Below, piece by piece: positions 45,664 through 54,721 of a DNA stretch of 64,000 nucleotides. Numbering within the stretch: the stretch's first letter is position 1; each line of letters begins with the position of its first letter. The notes below the pieces were generated by a model that was not told the DNA's origin, did not search any database, and saw only the letters and a program-made list of their open reading frames with translations. This stretch comes from Pseudomonas asplenii (GTDB lineage Bacteria > Pseudomonadota > Gammaproteobacteria > Pseudomonadales > Pseudomonadaceae). Where the stretch lies: NCBI RefSeq assembly GCF_001293465.1, contig NZ_JSYZ01000014.1, positions 124,001 to 188,000 on the forward strand, given 5' to 3'. A program made the position numbers and the translations under genes.

Positions 45664-46596
45664 TCAGGTCCACCAGTAGCGCACCAGGTGGAAGAAGATC
45701 GGCGCGGCGAAGCACACCGAGTCCAGCCGGTCGAGCATGCCGCCGTGGCCCTCGATCATGTGGCCCCAGTCCTTGACCCCGCGGTCGCGCTTGATCGCCG
45801 ACATGACGATACCGCCGGCAAAGCCCAGCAGGTTGATCAGCAGGGCGATCAGCAGTGCCTGCCAGGGTTTGAACGGGGTGATCCAGAACAGCGCGCCGCC
45901 GATCAGCGAAGCCAGGGTGATGCCGCCGACGAAGCCTTCGACGGTTTTCGACGGCGACAGGTTGGGCGCGATCTTGCGCTTGCCGAACAGCTTGCCGCAG
46001 ACGTACTGCAGCACATCCGACAGTTGCACCACGATCACCAGGTAGGCGATCAGCAGCAGGTTGCGCCCTTCGTAGCCGGCGATGTCGAGGGTCAGCAGGG
46101 CCGGCACGAACGACACGCAGAACACCGCGATCATCAAGCCCCACTGGACCTTCGAGGCCCGTTCCAGGAAATGCGTGCTGTCGCCGCCGAGGGAGGCGAG
46201 GATCGGCAGCAGCAGGAACACGTACACCGGGATGAAGATCGAGAACAGCCCGTACCAGTCGGAATAGATCAGCAGGTACTGCAGCGGCAGCGCCAGGTAG
46301 AACGCCGCCACCAGCGCCGGATAGTCGCTGCGCCGGGTCGGCGTCAGGGTCAGGAACTCGCGCAGGGCATAGAACGACACCGCGTAGAACAGCAGGATCA
46401 CCGCTCCGGTACCGAGCCAGAAGGCGGTACCGATCACCAGCACCATCACCCACCAGGCGTTGATCCGTGCGTTGAGGTTGTCGATCACCGCGTTCGGTGC
46501 ATCGCCGGCGCGCCGCTTGAGGATGAAGCCGATCAGCGAAGCCAGGACCAGGATCATGCCGATCCCGGCGAACAACATCAGGGTCTGCCTATCCAT
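45664..46596 (-). CDS. CDP-diglyceride synthase-like protein (CdsA/YnbB family)
   Basis: From the ATG at 46596 the protein has 310 residues and about eight membrane helices. The C-terminal signature SAIKRDRGVKDWGHMIEGHG followed by GMLDRLDSV is the phosphatidate cytidylyltransferase motif with its conserved Asp residues. The enzyme would make CDP-diacylglycerol or a related liponucleotide. It is the last gene of a six-gene operon and starts one base after the acyltransferase stop codon. The pairing with a CDP-alcohol phosphatidyltransferase suggests a dedicated lipid pathway separate from housekeeping CdsA. Confidence 0.88.
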   Translation of the reverse strand: MDRQTLMLFAGIGMILVLASLIGFILKRRAGDAPNAVIDNLNARINAWWVMVLVIGTAFWLGTGAVILLFYAVSFYALREFLTLTPTRRSDYPALVAAFYLALPLQYLLIYSDWYGLFSIFIPVYVFLLLPILASLGGDSTHFLERASKVQWGLMIAVFCVSFVPALLTLDIAGYEGRNLLLIAYLVIVVQLSDVLQYVCGKLFGKRKIAPNLSPSKTVEGFVGGITLASLIGGALFWITPFKPWQALLIALLINLLGFAGGIVMSAIKRDRGVKDWGHMIEGHGGMLDRLDSVCFAAPIFFHLVRYWWT

Positions 46597-46597
46597 C

Positions 46598-47218
46598 TCA
46601 ATGTTGCTCCGGTGCCAGGGCCAGCAGCGCATCGCGGCTGCGTTGCAGGAAATGTTCTTTGCTTTCGTCTTCTTCGAGTTGCAGCGGTGCGCCGAAGGCG
46701 GTGGTGCACAACAGCGGCAGGGGCAGCACCCGGCCCTTGGGCATGACCCGGTTGAGGTTGGCGATCCACACCGGAATCAGTTGCGCCTGTGGATAAGCCC
46801 GCGCCAGGTGGAAAATCCCGCTCTTGAACGGCAGCAGGCCTTCTTCCTGGTTGCGGGTGCCCTCGGGAAAGATGATCAGCGAGTGGCCCTGTTCCAGGGC
46901 GTCGAGCATCGGTTGCAGCGGATTATCCCCAGGCTCCTTGCGTTCGCGGTCGATCAGTACGCCGTTGAACACCCGCCGAATGATGTAGCGGCGCAGCGCG
47001 CTGCGGTTCCAGTAGTCGGCGCCGGCGACTGGCCGGGTGAGTGTCCGCAGCGCTGGCGGCAGCGAGGCCCAGAGCAGCACGAAGTCGCCATGGCTGCTGT
47101 GGTTGGCGAAGTAGATGCGTTGCACCGGGTCGGGCGCGCAACCTATCCACAGGCTGCGCGCGCCGGTGATCAGGCGCGCGGCGGAGGTGATCAGGGTGGC
47201 TACCACGGGTTCGAGCAT
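46598..47218 (-). CDS. 1-acylglycerol-3-phosphate acyltransferase-like protein
   Basis: The 206-residue protein has the PlsC motifs in order: NHSSHGDFVLLW (HX4D), DRERKE, and FPEGTRNQEEGLLPFKSGIF (EGTR block), then IPVWIANL. One hydrophobic N-terminal segment is present. It would transfer an acyl chain to a lysophospholipid-type acceptor at the inner membrane. It sits 9 bases downstream of a small membrane protein gene and directly before the CdsA-like gene. Confidence 0.88.
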   Translation of the reverse strand: MLEPVVATLITSAARLITGARSLWIGCAPDPVQRIYFANHSSHGDFVLLWASLPPALRTLTRPVAGADYWNRSALRRYIIRRVFNGVLIDRERKEPGDNPLQPMLDALEQGHSLIIFPEGTRNQEEGLLPFKSGIFHLARAYPQAQLIPVWIANLNRVMPKGRVLPLPLLCTTAFGAPLQLEEDESKEHFLQRSRDALLALAPEQH

Positions 47219-47227
47219 GACGATTCC

Positions 47228-47683
47228 TTATCCGGCGAAAGGCAGCCAGGGGCTGGCCAGGATGACGATCAGGGGCGGCAGGATCTGCAACGCCAGCCAC
47301 AGGGCCTGGCGCTTGAGCAGGCGCAGCGCACCGCGGCTACGTTCGCTCCAGGGACGGCTGAGCGACTGTCGCGGTTGCAGGCCCAGGTCCTGCAGCGCGG
47401 TGTCGAGGGCTTCGGTGCGGTCGCCCAGGGCACTCGGGTTGCCGGCCATCAGTTGGAACAGGTCGGCGTCGAAGGCGACCCTGAACGCCCAGTATTTCTG
47501 CAACAGCCCCGACATGGCCAACCACAGGCCGAGCCCCAGGCACCACGGGCTGAGCGTACCGATCAGCAGCGGTGCCAGGCCCAGCAGCACACCGAGCAGC
47601 GTCAGCCCTGTGGATAACTGATCCAGCGAGCGCCCTCGGCGCAACAGGCTGGCGACGACATGCAGGGGAATGTCAGCGGGCAT
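47228..47683 (-). CDS. Small membrane protein of the lipid operon
   Basis: The 151-residue product has hydrophobic stretches LTLLGVLLGLAPLLIGTL, CLGLGLWLAMSGLLQKYWAF and LALQILPPLIVILASPWLPF. Between them is a soluble loop with DADLFQLMAGNPSALGDRTE. I do not recognise a domain. It overlaps the phosphatase gene upstream by 11 bases and is followed by the acyltransferase gene 9 bases later, so it is an integral part of the operon. Confidence 0.75.
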   Translation of the reverse strand: MPADIPLHVVASLLRRGRSLDQLSTGLTLLGVLLGLAPLLIGTLSPWCLGLGLWLAMSGLLQKYWAFRVAFDADLFQLMAGNPSALGDRTEALDTALQDLGLQPRQSLSRPWSERSRGALRLLKRQALWLALQILPPLIVILASPWLPFAG

Positions 47684-49034
47684 CGGCGATCCTCAGGTGG
47701 GCGGGGGCCGCACCGGGCTGCAGGTGGATCATGGCTTCCAGCGCCTGGCGGTGGGCCGGGTGCAGGACCACGCCGGGGCGCGCCGCACGGATCAGGGCCA
47801 GGGCCTCGTCGATTTCCTGCACCCGGCCGCTGTGCAACAGCCAGGCGGCGACGGCCGTGGCACTGCGCGAGTAACCCAGGGCGCAGCAGACCAGCAGCGG
47901 TCCGTGCTGGCGCAGTTGTTCGATGGCCTGCGCGGCCTCCCGGCACTGTTCGGCGGAGGGGGCGATCAGGTCCAGCACCGGGATGTTCCGATAGGCTCGC
48001 CCTCCTGGCGCCAGCGGCAGTTCGGCGCACAGGTCGACGATGGCCTTGAACGGGCCGGCTCGCAGTTCGTCGCGGCCGGGCAGGCGGCCGAGCCAGAGGT
48101 TATCCACAAGCGGATCGGGCTGTGGATGGGATCTTGTCCACAACCGTGAATTGATCCAGGCACCTGCCCGGTAGGGCGCGAACAGCCAGCGCGCGGCCGG
48201 GCTGAGGCTACCATCGGCGCGCTTCTGGAAGCCCTGGGCGCCGAACAGCGCGTAGTTGAGCGCCACCAGCGCCAGGGCCAGCGCCGGCCAGAACAGCCAC
48301 AGCGCGGCCCCGGCGAAATAGCCGGCGACACCGGCCAGCAGCAGGGCACCCAGCCCGTAGCGGGCCGCCAGGCGCAGGCGCTGCCCGTCGCGGGCCGGCC
48401 GCGCCACCGCCAGCGGGCTGGAGCGATCGTCCGGCCACAGCCAGACGCACAGCCAGCCGGCCAGGGCGCCGGTGGGCACGTCGATGAAGTGATGTTGATA
48501 GGTGGTCAGCACCGAGAGGCCGATCAAGGCGAACCAGCCGTGCACCAGCCAGCGTCCGGCCCCGTTGAAATGCCGGCGGTACATGACCCAGAGGATCACC
48601 AGCAGGGCGATGTGCAGCGACGGCGCCTGGTTGAACGGCTTGTCGAAGCCGGCCAGCACCGCGAACAGCCAGCCGAACACGCCGTCCAGCGGTGGCCGGG
48701 TGAAAGTGAAGGTCAGCGGCCAGAGCAGGAAGCACGACACCGCGATGGCCTGCGCCGTCAGCAGGCGCAGGGCGTGCCGGTCCAGCTCGCGTCTGCTGCG
48801 TGGCAACAGCAGGGACAGGCCGTACAGCAGGTCGATGGACCAGTAGGGCACGATGGTCCAGGCCCAGAACGGTATCTGGCTCTCCCAGCCGAACACGAAG
48901 CTGCCGACATCGCTGCGCTGGCTGGTGTACCAGGTGGCGAAGCCATAGCTGCCGAAGAACAACGGTGCCAGAAGCAGCAGCCAGAGCACGGCGCGCTTGA
49001 GCAGGCCGGCTTCGCGCGCGGTGGCGTCCATCAT
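47673..49034 (-). CDS. PAP2 / dual-specificity phosphatase fusion (YnbD-like)
   Basis: The 453-residue protein has an N-terminal multi-pass membrane part with a PAP2 signature: FNQAPSLHIALLVILW and YQHHFIDVPTGALAGW, with the catalytic His residues. From about residue 300 it carries a cytosolic dual-specificity phosphatase domain with the CX5R active site VCCALGYSRSATAVAAW. Such fusions match E. coli YnbD. The ATG at 49034 overlaps the stop of the upstream gene by four bases. It likely removes phosphate from a lipid intermediate made by the operon. Confidence 0.86.
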   Translation of the reverse strand: MMDATAREAGLLKRAVLWLLLLAPLFFGSYGFATWYTSQRSDVGSFVFGWESQIPFWAWTIVPYWSIDLLYGLSLLLPRSRRELDRHALRLLTAQAIAVSCFLLWPLTFTFTRPPLDGVFGWLFAVLAGFDKPFNQAPSLHIALLVILWVMYRRHFNGAGRWLVHGWFALIGLSVLTTYQHHFIDVPTGALAGWLCVWLWPDDRSSPLAVARPARDGQRLRLAARYGLGALLLAGVAGYFAGAALWLFWPALALALVALNYALFGAQGFQKRADGSLSPAARWLFAPYRAGAWINSRLWTRSHPQPDPLVDNLWLGRLPGRDELRAGPFKAIVDLCAELPLAPGGRAYRNIPVLDLIAPSAEQCREAAQAIEQLRQHGPLLVCCALGYSRSATAVAAWLLHSGRVQEIDEALALIRAARPGVVLHPAHRQALEAMIHLQPGAAPAHLRIADAR

Positions 49035-50788
49035 TGCACCCGTTGTGCCAGGGAGACGCTGAAGATCCCCCATTCATCGACCCGCTGGGTGATCTTGCGG
49101 AACCCGGCGGCTTCCACCAACTGGTCCATTTCCGCCTGGCTGCGTCGGCGCATCACCCAGGCCTGGCCCTGGCGATGGCTGGTCAGGGCGCGGGCGATCA
49201 GTTCCAGCTGCGGGTGCCACGGTTGTCCGGTGTAGACCAGGTAGGCGCCCGGCTCGCAGGCTTCGGCCAGCCCGGCCAGGGAGTTGCCGACCATGCCGTT
49301 GTCGGCGAACAGTTCATACAGCCCCGACACCACCGCCAGGCTGGGCTTGGGGTCCAGCGCGGCGAGGTCGGCGCGGTCGAAGGCATCGCCCTTGACGAAG
49401 CGGGCGATCTCGCCGAGGCCCTTCTCGGCGATCAGCGCGCTGCCGTCGCGGACGTTGATATCACTGTAGTCGCGCAGCAGGATCGATTCCGGCAGCGGCG
49501 TGACCCCTTGCAGGGCTTCGAGGATGTAGCGCCCGTGGCCGGCAGCGATATCGACGATGCGCACCTCGCGACCCTGCTCGCGCAACCGGGCCATGGCCAG
49601 GCGCAGCAGTTCCTCGACGTGCAGCTTGCGTTGGCGGATGCCGCGCCAGCCGATGGAGTTCAGGTAATTCTGGTCGATCAGCCGGCCCAGCGCAGTGTGC
49701 CCGGTGGGCTGGTTGCGATAGACGTAGTCCAGGGTGCTGCCGGAGTCGAAACCGGTGTCGAAGCCGAGCTTGACCCCGGCCGACAGCTTGCCGCCCACGG
49801 CCATGCCGGCGCGGGTCAGGCGCCAGTACAGGTCGCGTGGCGAGTTGTGTGGCAGTGGCGCGGCCAGCGCTTCGGACTCGGCGCAGGTTTCGCCGATGCG
49901 GTCGGCGTCCAGCAGGCCCGGGCGATTCACCGGGCTGAGGAAGCCCTGTTCGATGAAGCGTCTGGCGCGGCTGACCGCCAGGTGCCGGTCGCGCTCGCCG
50001 AGGGTGTCGTGGAAGAACCCCGGCAGTACGTGCAGTTCCTTTTTCAGGCTGCCCAGGCGCTGGAAGAATTGCTCCTGGGGTTTGCGGTGGACCACGAAAT
50101 CGGCACCGGAAATCAGCACCTGGGTCGGCACCTGGATCGCATTGGCATCGGCGACCACCCGCTCGGCGGCTTCGTACAGGCCCAGTAGCACATTCACCGA
50201 GATCGCCTTGGTGATCAGCGGGTCGCTGTCATAAGAGGCGATGCGTTGCGGGTCGTGGCTGAGGAACTTGGCCTTGACGTAGCTGTTGACGAAGAAGTTG
50301 CCGCGAAAGCGTCGCAGCAGGGCCAGGCCCGTACGGGCGAACGGTACGTACAGTTTGACCTTGAAGGCCGGCGAGGCGAGCACCAGCGCGCGGATCTTCG
50401 GCGCGTAGTCGTGCACCCAGGTGGCGACGATCACCGCGCCGACGCTCTGGGCGACCACCGCGAGGTTTTCCTCGGCGATGCCGAAGGTCGTGCCCAGGTG
50501 GTCGCAGAAGGTCTGCACGTCGCGCACGCTGGTGGCGAAGCTCGGGCTGTCGCCGCGTTCGCCCGGCGATTGGCCGTGGCCGCGGGCGTCCCAGGCGAAG
50601 AAGTCGAATTGCGGCAGGTCCAGCTCGTCCACCAGGTGGGCGATGCGTCCGGAGTGTTCATGGCCACGGTGGAACAGCAGGATGGCCTTGCGCGGCTCGC
50701 CGGCCACCGGCGCGGTGGCCGGCCAGTGGCGATAGAACAGTTCGACGCCATCGTGGGTACTGAAGGTCTGGGTTTGCTCGTCGCGCAT
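49031..50788 (-). CDS. Bifunctional alpha/beta hydrolase / class I methyltransferase (YnbC-like)
   Basis: The 585-residue protein has two halves. Residues about 10-290 form an alpha/beta hydrolase of the monoglyceride lipase type: ILLFHRGHEHSGRIAHL, FFAWDARGHGQSPGER, and nucleophile VAQSVGAV (AxSxG rather than GxSxG). Residues about 340-585 contain a SAM-dependent methyltransferase with motif I VRIVDIAAGHGRYILEAL and later GMVGNSLAGLAEACEPGAYL. The same fusion occurs in E. coli YnbC. It lies between the CDP-alcohol phosphatidyltransferase gene and the phosphatase gene. Confidence 0.86.
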   Translation of the reverse strand: MRDEQTQTFSTHDGVELFYRHWPATAPVAGEPRKAILLFHRGHEHSGRIAHLVDELDLPQFDFFAWDARGHGQSPGERGDSPSFATSVRDVQTFCDHLGTTFGIAEENLAVVAQSVGAVIVATWVHDYAPKIRALVLASPAFKVKLYVPFARTGLALLRRFRGNFFVNSYVKAKFLSHDPQRIASYDSDPLITKAISVNVLLGLYEAAERVVADANAIQVPTQVLISGADFVVHRKPQEQFFQRLGSLKKELHVLPGFFHDTLGERDRHLAVSRARRFIEQGFLSPVNRPGLLDADRIGETCAESEALAAPLPHNSPRDLYWRLTRAGMAVGGKLSAGVKLGFDTGFDSGSTLDYVYRNQPTGHTALGRLIDQNYLNSIGWRGIRQRKLHVEELLRLAMARLREQGREVRIVDIAAGHGRYILEALQGVTPLPESILLRDYSDINVRDGSALIAEKGLGEIARFVKGDAFDRADLAALDPKPSLAVVSGLYELFADNGMVGNSLAGLAEACEPGAYLVYTGQPWHPQLELIARALTSHRQGQAWVMRRRSQAEMDQLVEAAGFRKITQRVDEWGIFSVSLAQRVQ

Positions 50789-50886
50789 CGCATTATCCTT
50801 GTGCCGTATCGCAGATCAGTGGAGAGCCCGCAGGGGCCTGCCTTTCATTGCCTGTGGTTTTCCATGGGAGCCAGCGCTTCCTGCTA

Positions 50887-51501
50887 TCAGGGTTCTTGAC
50901 CGGCCTCTTTCAGGCCCTGGCGGACGCGGTTGATCAGCGTGACCACCAGCAGCGCGGCGATCAGCAGGAACAGGCCGTTTATCCACAGGGACTGGAGCAG
51001 GCCGAAAGCGACACCGGTGGCGATCACGCCGAGGGCGAAAGCCCGATCGCTCTTGCCCATCGGCCCGTCGTAGCGCCGCGACACGCCGACCAGCGGCCCC
51101 ATCACCCCGGCGTATTCGCTGAACAGCGCCAGCAGGGTCACCAGCAGCACCGCCGGCAGGCTGACCCCGGGCAGCAGGGCAAACGGCAGGATCAAGGCGC
51201 TGTCGGCAATGATGTCGCAGAGCTCGTTCAGGTAGGCGCCGAGCTTCGATTGCTGGCCGAACTCCCGGGCCAGCATGCCGTCGATGGCGTTCAGAGCCAT
51301 GCGCAGGATCATCCACAGCGGGATGAGCAGGAAGACCCAGGCGTGGCTGGCGAAGGTGGCTACCACCGCGCCCACCAGCAGGGAAATCAATGCCGCGCTG
51401 AGGGTGACCTGGTTGGCCGTGGTGCCATTGTCGAACAGGCGCTGGACCACCGGTCGCAACAGATTCTGGAAGCGGGGTTTGAGTTGGTAGATCGAAGGCA
51501 T
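50887..51501 (-). CDS. CDP-alcohol phosphatidyltransferase family protein (YnbA-like)
   Basis: The 204-residue membrane protein heads the lipid operon. The family motif is DX2DGX2ARX8GX3DX3D. Here it reads N-AI-DG-ML-AR, eight residues, G-AYL-N-ELC-D (residues about 71-96). The first and third Asp are thus replaced by Asn while the second and fourth are kept. About six membrane helices are visible. It would join a CDP-lipid with an alcohol acceptor. The substitutions may be specific to this subfamily or alter metal binding. Confidence 0.87.
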   Translation of the reverse strand: MPSIYQLKPRFQNLLRPVVQRLFDNGTTANQVTLSAALISLLVGAVVATFASHAWVFLLIPLWMILRMALNAIDGMLAREFGQQSKLGAYLNELCDIIADSALILPFALLPGVSLPAVLLVTLLALFSEYAGVMGPLVGVSRRYDGPMGKSDRAFALGVIATGVAFGLLQSLWINGLFLLIAALLVVTLINRVRQGLKEAGQEP

Positions 51502-51683
51502 GGAAGCGACGGTCCTTGTCTGAGAGGGCTTGGGTCCAGACGGTGGTGATCGGGATAACCGTTTATCGGCAAAGTGAACGAATTATTGCCATAAACAACA
51601 GAGGCTGACATTAGCTTCCGGCTAAAAATCCGTGCGGCCCTGCACATTCAAGAAATAAACCCGCAAGGGTCCTGGGCCTGGCG

Positions 51684-51714
51684 CTGAATCCAGGCGACGG
51701 ACACCTGGATTCAG
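51684..51714. terminator. Perfect hairpin downstream of the small hypothetical gene
   Basis: CTGAATCCAGG (51684-51694) pairs perfectly with CCTGGATTCAG (51704-51714), loop of 9 bases, next to a run of eight G. It lies just past the end of the gene at 51728-52066 and probably terminates it. No T run is present. Confidence 0.5.
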
Positions 51715-51727
51715 GGGGGGGAAGGGT

Positions 51728-52066
51728 TCAGATTGATAGCTTATTGCTACTATTGCTGAGAGCAGGATCTTCCAGATAAGTGACCTGTGGATAACGTGAG
51801 TCGCTGTGGAAGCTGATACGCGGCCCACGAACCGTAATCAGGTTGGCATCGACTTTTATGCAGAGTGTCTGGCCACTCCTGAAGGTCAGTCGATGGACTT
51901 TTTCATTATCTTCCTGGCGTATTTCATGACTGATCAAATCCAGCAGGTTGTTCAGCGCCAGGCGCGAGCCCGGTTGATTGATGGTCAGGCAACTGACTCC
52001 ACCGGAAGCACCAAAGGGCGTGGAAGAGGGTTGGAAGAAACAATACTGGTTCAGATCACGACTCAT
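51728..52066 (-). CDS. Hypothetical protein
   Basis: The 112-residue product begins MSRDLNQYCFFQPSSTPFGA and contains LALNNLLDLISHEIRQEDNE and LCIKVDANLITVRGPRISF. It has no signal peptide or membrane helix, and I recognise no domain. GGAG lies 6 bases upstream of the ATG, codon use looks normal, and a hairpin follows, so a real gene is likely. It contains a perfect DnaA box (51786-51794). Confidence 0.6.
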   Translation of the reverse strand: MSRDLNQYCFFQPSSTPFGASGGVSCLTINQPGSRLALNNLLDLISHEIRQEDNEKVHRLTFRSGQTLCIKVDANLITVRGPRISFHSDSRYPQVTYLEDPALSNSSNKLSI

Positions 52067-52759
52067 GGCGGCTCCGTCGTTGGGGTGCGCGCTGAGTGTT
52101 GGCGATATTATGGGTCACCAGCACGCACGATGGGGTGTCAAGTGTGTTTGCCGTCTGGCATATAGTTATTAATTATTGCAAAGCATCAGTCTTAACTTTT
52201 GGCTCTCCAGCAGGAGTCCTCGGCATGGCGAGCCGGCAGGTAAAGCGCTTACAGTCTTTTAGTGCAAGGTCACCGGAGTTTTCCGATGTTCGGCTTTTAA
52301 TTGGAATATTTTAAGTTAATGAAAAACATTGTTCGGCTGCTCGGATGTTAGTCACTGGCGATTCGCCAATCAAGTCACTCTCTTGTTGGATTTTGTTACA
52401 TTGCTCTCGCTATTGATTTATAGGGTCGGTTTTATCTGTAGGACTTATATATTGTTCATGTGAGTAACTTCCCTTTGCTTTTGAGTTTTGGCGTAGTCCG
52501 GGTTTTCAGCCTGGTGTTCATCGGGTTCGATAGCGCTTTTGGGTTGGCGGTGTTCGGCAGGTCCGGGTTTGCAGCATCACAACCGGGCCTGCCGGCTGCG
52601 CACAAAAAGCGCTCCTGCGAACGAAAAATTCACCCTTTCTGTTATAAGGTAACCAAATATTTCAAGGGGCTCGCGGGTGCGCCGACCTGAGGTCTGCGCC
52701 AGGGCTCCGGCTATCCTGATGTGAATGACCTCGGTGATCGAACCGGGTCTGGAGTGGAC
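52067..52759. other. AT-rich intergenic region
   Basis: This 693-base gap separates divergent genes. It is distinctly AT-richer than its surroundings between about 52280 and 52470 (ttttaattggaatattttaa; tgatttataggg). A GTG-started frame of 76 codons (52460-52690) has no ribosome-binding site or recognisable product. I see no RNA gene. The SPFH operon promoter probably lies in the last 150 bases. Confidence 0.5.
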
Positions 52760-54721
52760 ATGCGAGTGGATCTTGAAGCGTCGCAGGCCGACCTCGAAAG
52801 CCTGCCGCGCTTCCAGCGGGCGGGCTTGCAGGCCCGTCAGTTGCAACGCCTGGGCCTCGGCCTGGCGGTGCTGGCGCTCAGTGGCCTGGTGCTGGGCTTC
52901 TTCGTCGGGCTGTTTGCGCCGGCGTCGATCTGGCCGAGCCTGCTGAACAACAACGCCGTGGCCTTGCTGGTGCTGGTCGCGGCGTTGCAGTCGGCTGCCG
53001 GTGTGGCGCGTTGGCGCGAGCAGGCGAGGGCGCCTGCCGTGGTCGAGCCCGGCGTGGCGTCCGCGCTGCAGGTGGCAGAAGCACTGGGCGCCTACGAGCG
53101 TCTGCTCGCCCGCCTGGACAGCCTGTGGCGCAACGCCCTGGCGCAGATCGGTGCGACGACGCTATGGCTGGGCGGTTGGGCCTTGCTGGCGCTGGTGAGC
53201 GTCGAGCAGACCTGGAACCTGACGCTGGCCGGCGCGAGCCTGGGGCTGAGCGGCTCCGTGGCGGCGAGCCTGGGCCTGTTGCTGGCATTTGCCCTCTTGG
53301 TGCTGGAGCGCCAGTTGGCCCAGGCCCATGCCGCCGAATGGCCGGAAGCCGAGGCCCTGGCGCAGTTCGTTCGGGTGGCGATCGGCGTGCAGGTGGTCAG
53401 TGCCCTGTGCCTGTTGTTCAGCGGGCCGCAGAACCTCTGGCCGGCTCGCCTGCTCAGCCTGATCGGCCTGTTGCCGGCACTGGTGGCGGCGGAATTGTTG
53501 CTGCGGGCGCTGTTGTCGTTGTTCAGCCCGCGGCGCGACAGCCTGGAGCCGCGCCTGGTGGCGACCAGCTTCATCGCCGGCCTGCTGCGCTGGCCGCCGC
53601 AACCGTTGCTGGCGCTGCAGGATGAACTGCACAACCGCTTTGGCATCGACCTGCGTCAGATCTGGGCCTTCAGCTACATGCGCCGGGCATTCGCACCGGT
53701 GTTGCTGGTGGTGCTGGCGGTCGGCTGGCTGTTGAGCGGGGTCAGCGAAGTGCCGTTGCAGGGGCGTGGTATCTACGAACGTTTCGGCAAACCGGTGGAC
53801 GTCTTCGGCCCCGGCCTGCATGTCGGCCTGCCCTGGCCGCTGGGCCGGGTGCTGGCGGTGGAGAATGGCGTGGTCCACGAGTTGGCCACCAGCGTCGAGG
53901 CGGCGGCCTCTGCCGTACCCGACCCCGCCGAGGATGAGGCGCCGGCCAGCGCCAACCGGCTGTGGGACGCCAGCCACGTGAACGAGAAGTCCCAGGTGAT
54001 CGCCAGCAGCAGCGGCGACCGGCAGGGCTTCCAGGTGGTCAACATGGACGTGCGTTTCGTCTACCGCATTGGCTTGAGCGACCAGGCCGCGCTGGCCGCC
54101 ACCTACAACAGCGCCGATGTGCCGAGCTTGATCCGCAGCACCGCCAGCCGGGTGCTGGTCCATGATTTCGCCGCGCGGACTCTCGATGGTCTGCTGGGCG
54201 AACAGCGCACGGCGCTGGCCGAGGATATCGGCCGTGCGGTACAGGCCGACCTGCAACGCCTGGACAGTGGCGTGGAAATCCTCGCCACGGTGGTCGAGGC
54301 GATTCATCCGCCAGCGGGTGCGGCGAACGCCTATCACGCGGTGCAGGCGGCACAGATCAGCGCCCAGGCGCTGATTTCCCGCGAGCGTGGCGCCGCCAGC
54401 GAACAGGCCAACCAGGCGCAGTTGCAGGCCAGCATTGTCGAGGACCAGGCCAGGGCCAGCGCCCACGAAGTACAGGCCGGCGCCCGCGCGGCAGACCTGC
54501 GTTTCAGCGCCGAGCGCCAGGCCTATGCCCAGGCCGGCCAGGCTTTCGTGCTGGAGCAGTACCTGGCGCAACTGAGCCAGGGGCTGGGCAAGGCGAAGCT
54601 ATGGCTGCTCGACCACCGCCTGGGCGGCAACAGCGCCCCCACCATCGATCTGCGTTCATTCACGCTGCCGGCCGACCCCATGCCTGCGCGTAAAGCCGTC
54701 CAGCCAGGAGTCACCCCTTGA
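52760..54721 (+). CDS. SPFH-domain protein, HflK-like, with multi-pass N-terminus
   Basis: From the ATG at 52760, preceded by GGAG, the protein has 653 residues. The first 320 residues contain about seven membrane helices (for example LGLAVLALSGLVLGFFVGLF and LLSLIGLLPALVAAELLLRA), an unusual extension. A further helix (APVLLVVLAVGWLLSG) leads into an SPFH domain: IYERFGKPVDVFGPGLHVGL, FQVVNMDVRFVYRIG. A long Ala/Gln/Glu-rich coiled coil follows (ISAQALISRERGAASEQANQ). HflK/HflC form membrane rings that regulate FtsH. This operon is separate from the housekeeping hflKC and ends in a metal ATPase gene. Confidence 0.82.
   Translation: MRVDLEASQADLESLPRFQRAGLQARQLQRLGLGLAVLALSGLVLGFFVGLFAPASIWPSLLNNNAVALLVLVAALQSAAGVARWREQARAPAVVEPGVASALQVAEALGAYERLLARLDSLWRNALAQIGATTLWLGGWALLALVSVEQTWNLTLAGASLGLSGSVAASLGLLLAFALLVLERQLAQAHAAEWPEAEALAQFVRVAIGVQVVSALCLLFSGPQNLWPARLLSLIGLLPALVAAELLLRALLSLFSPRRDSLEPRLVATSFIAGLLRWPPQPLLALQDELHNRFGIDLRQIWAFSYMRRAFAPVLLVVLAVGWLLSGVSEVPLQGRGIYERFGKPVDVFGPGLHVGLPWPLGRVLAVENGVVHELATSVEAAASAVPDPAEDEAPASANRLWDASHVNEKSQVIASSSGDRQGFQVVNMDVRFVYRIGLSDQAALAATYNSADVPSLIRSTASRVLVHDFAARTLDGLLGEQRTALAEDIGRAVQADLQRLDSGVEILATVVEAIHPPAGAANAYHAVQAAQISAQALISRERGAASEQANQAQLQASIVEDQARASAHEVQAGARAADLRFSAERQAYAQAGQAFVLEQYLAQLSQGLGKAKLWLLDHRLGGNSAPTIDLRSFTLPADPMPARKAVQPGVTP

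Noticed and set aside
52460..52690. 76-codon GTG frame in the AT-rich gap
   Set aside because: No ribosome-binding site, no domain, and composition differs from genes nearby.
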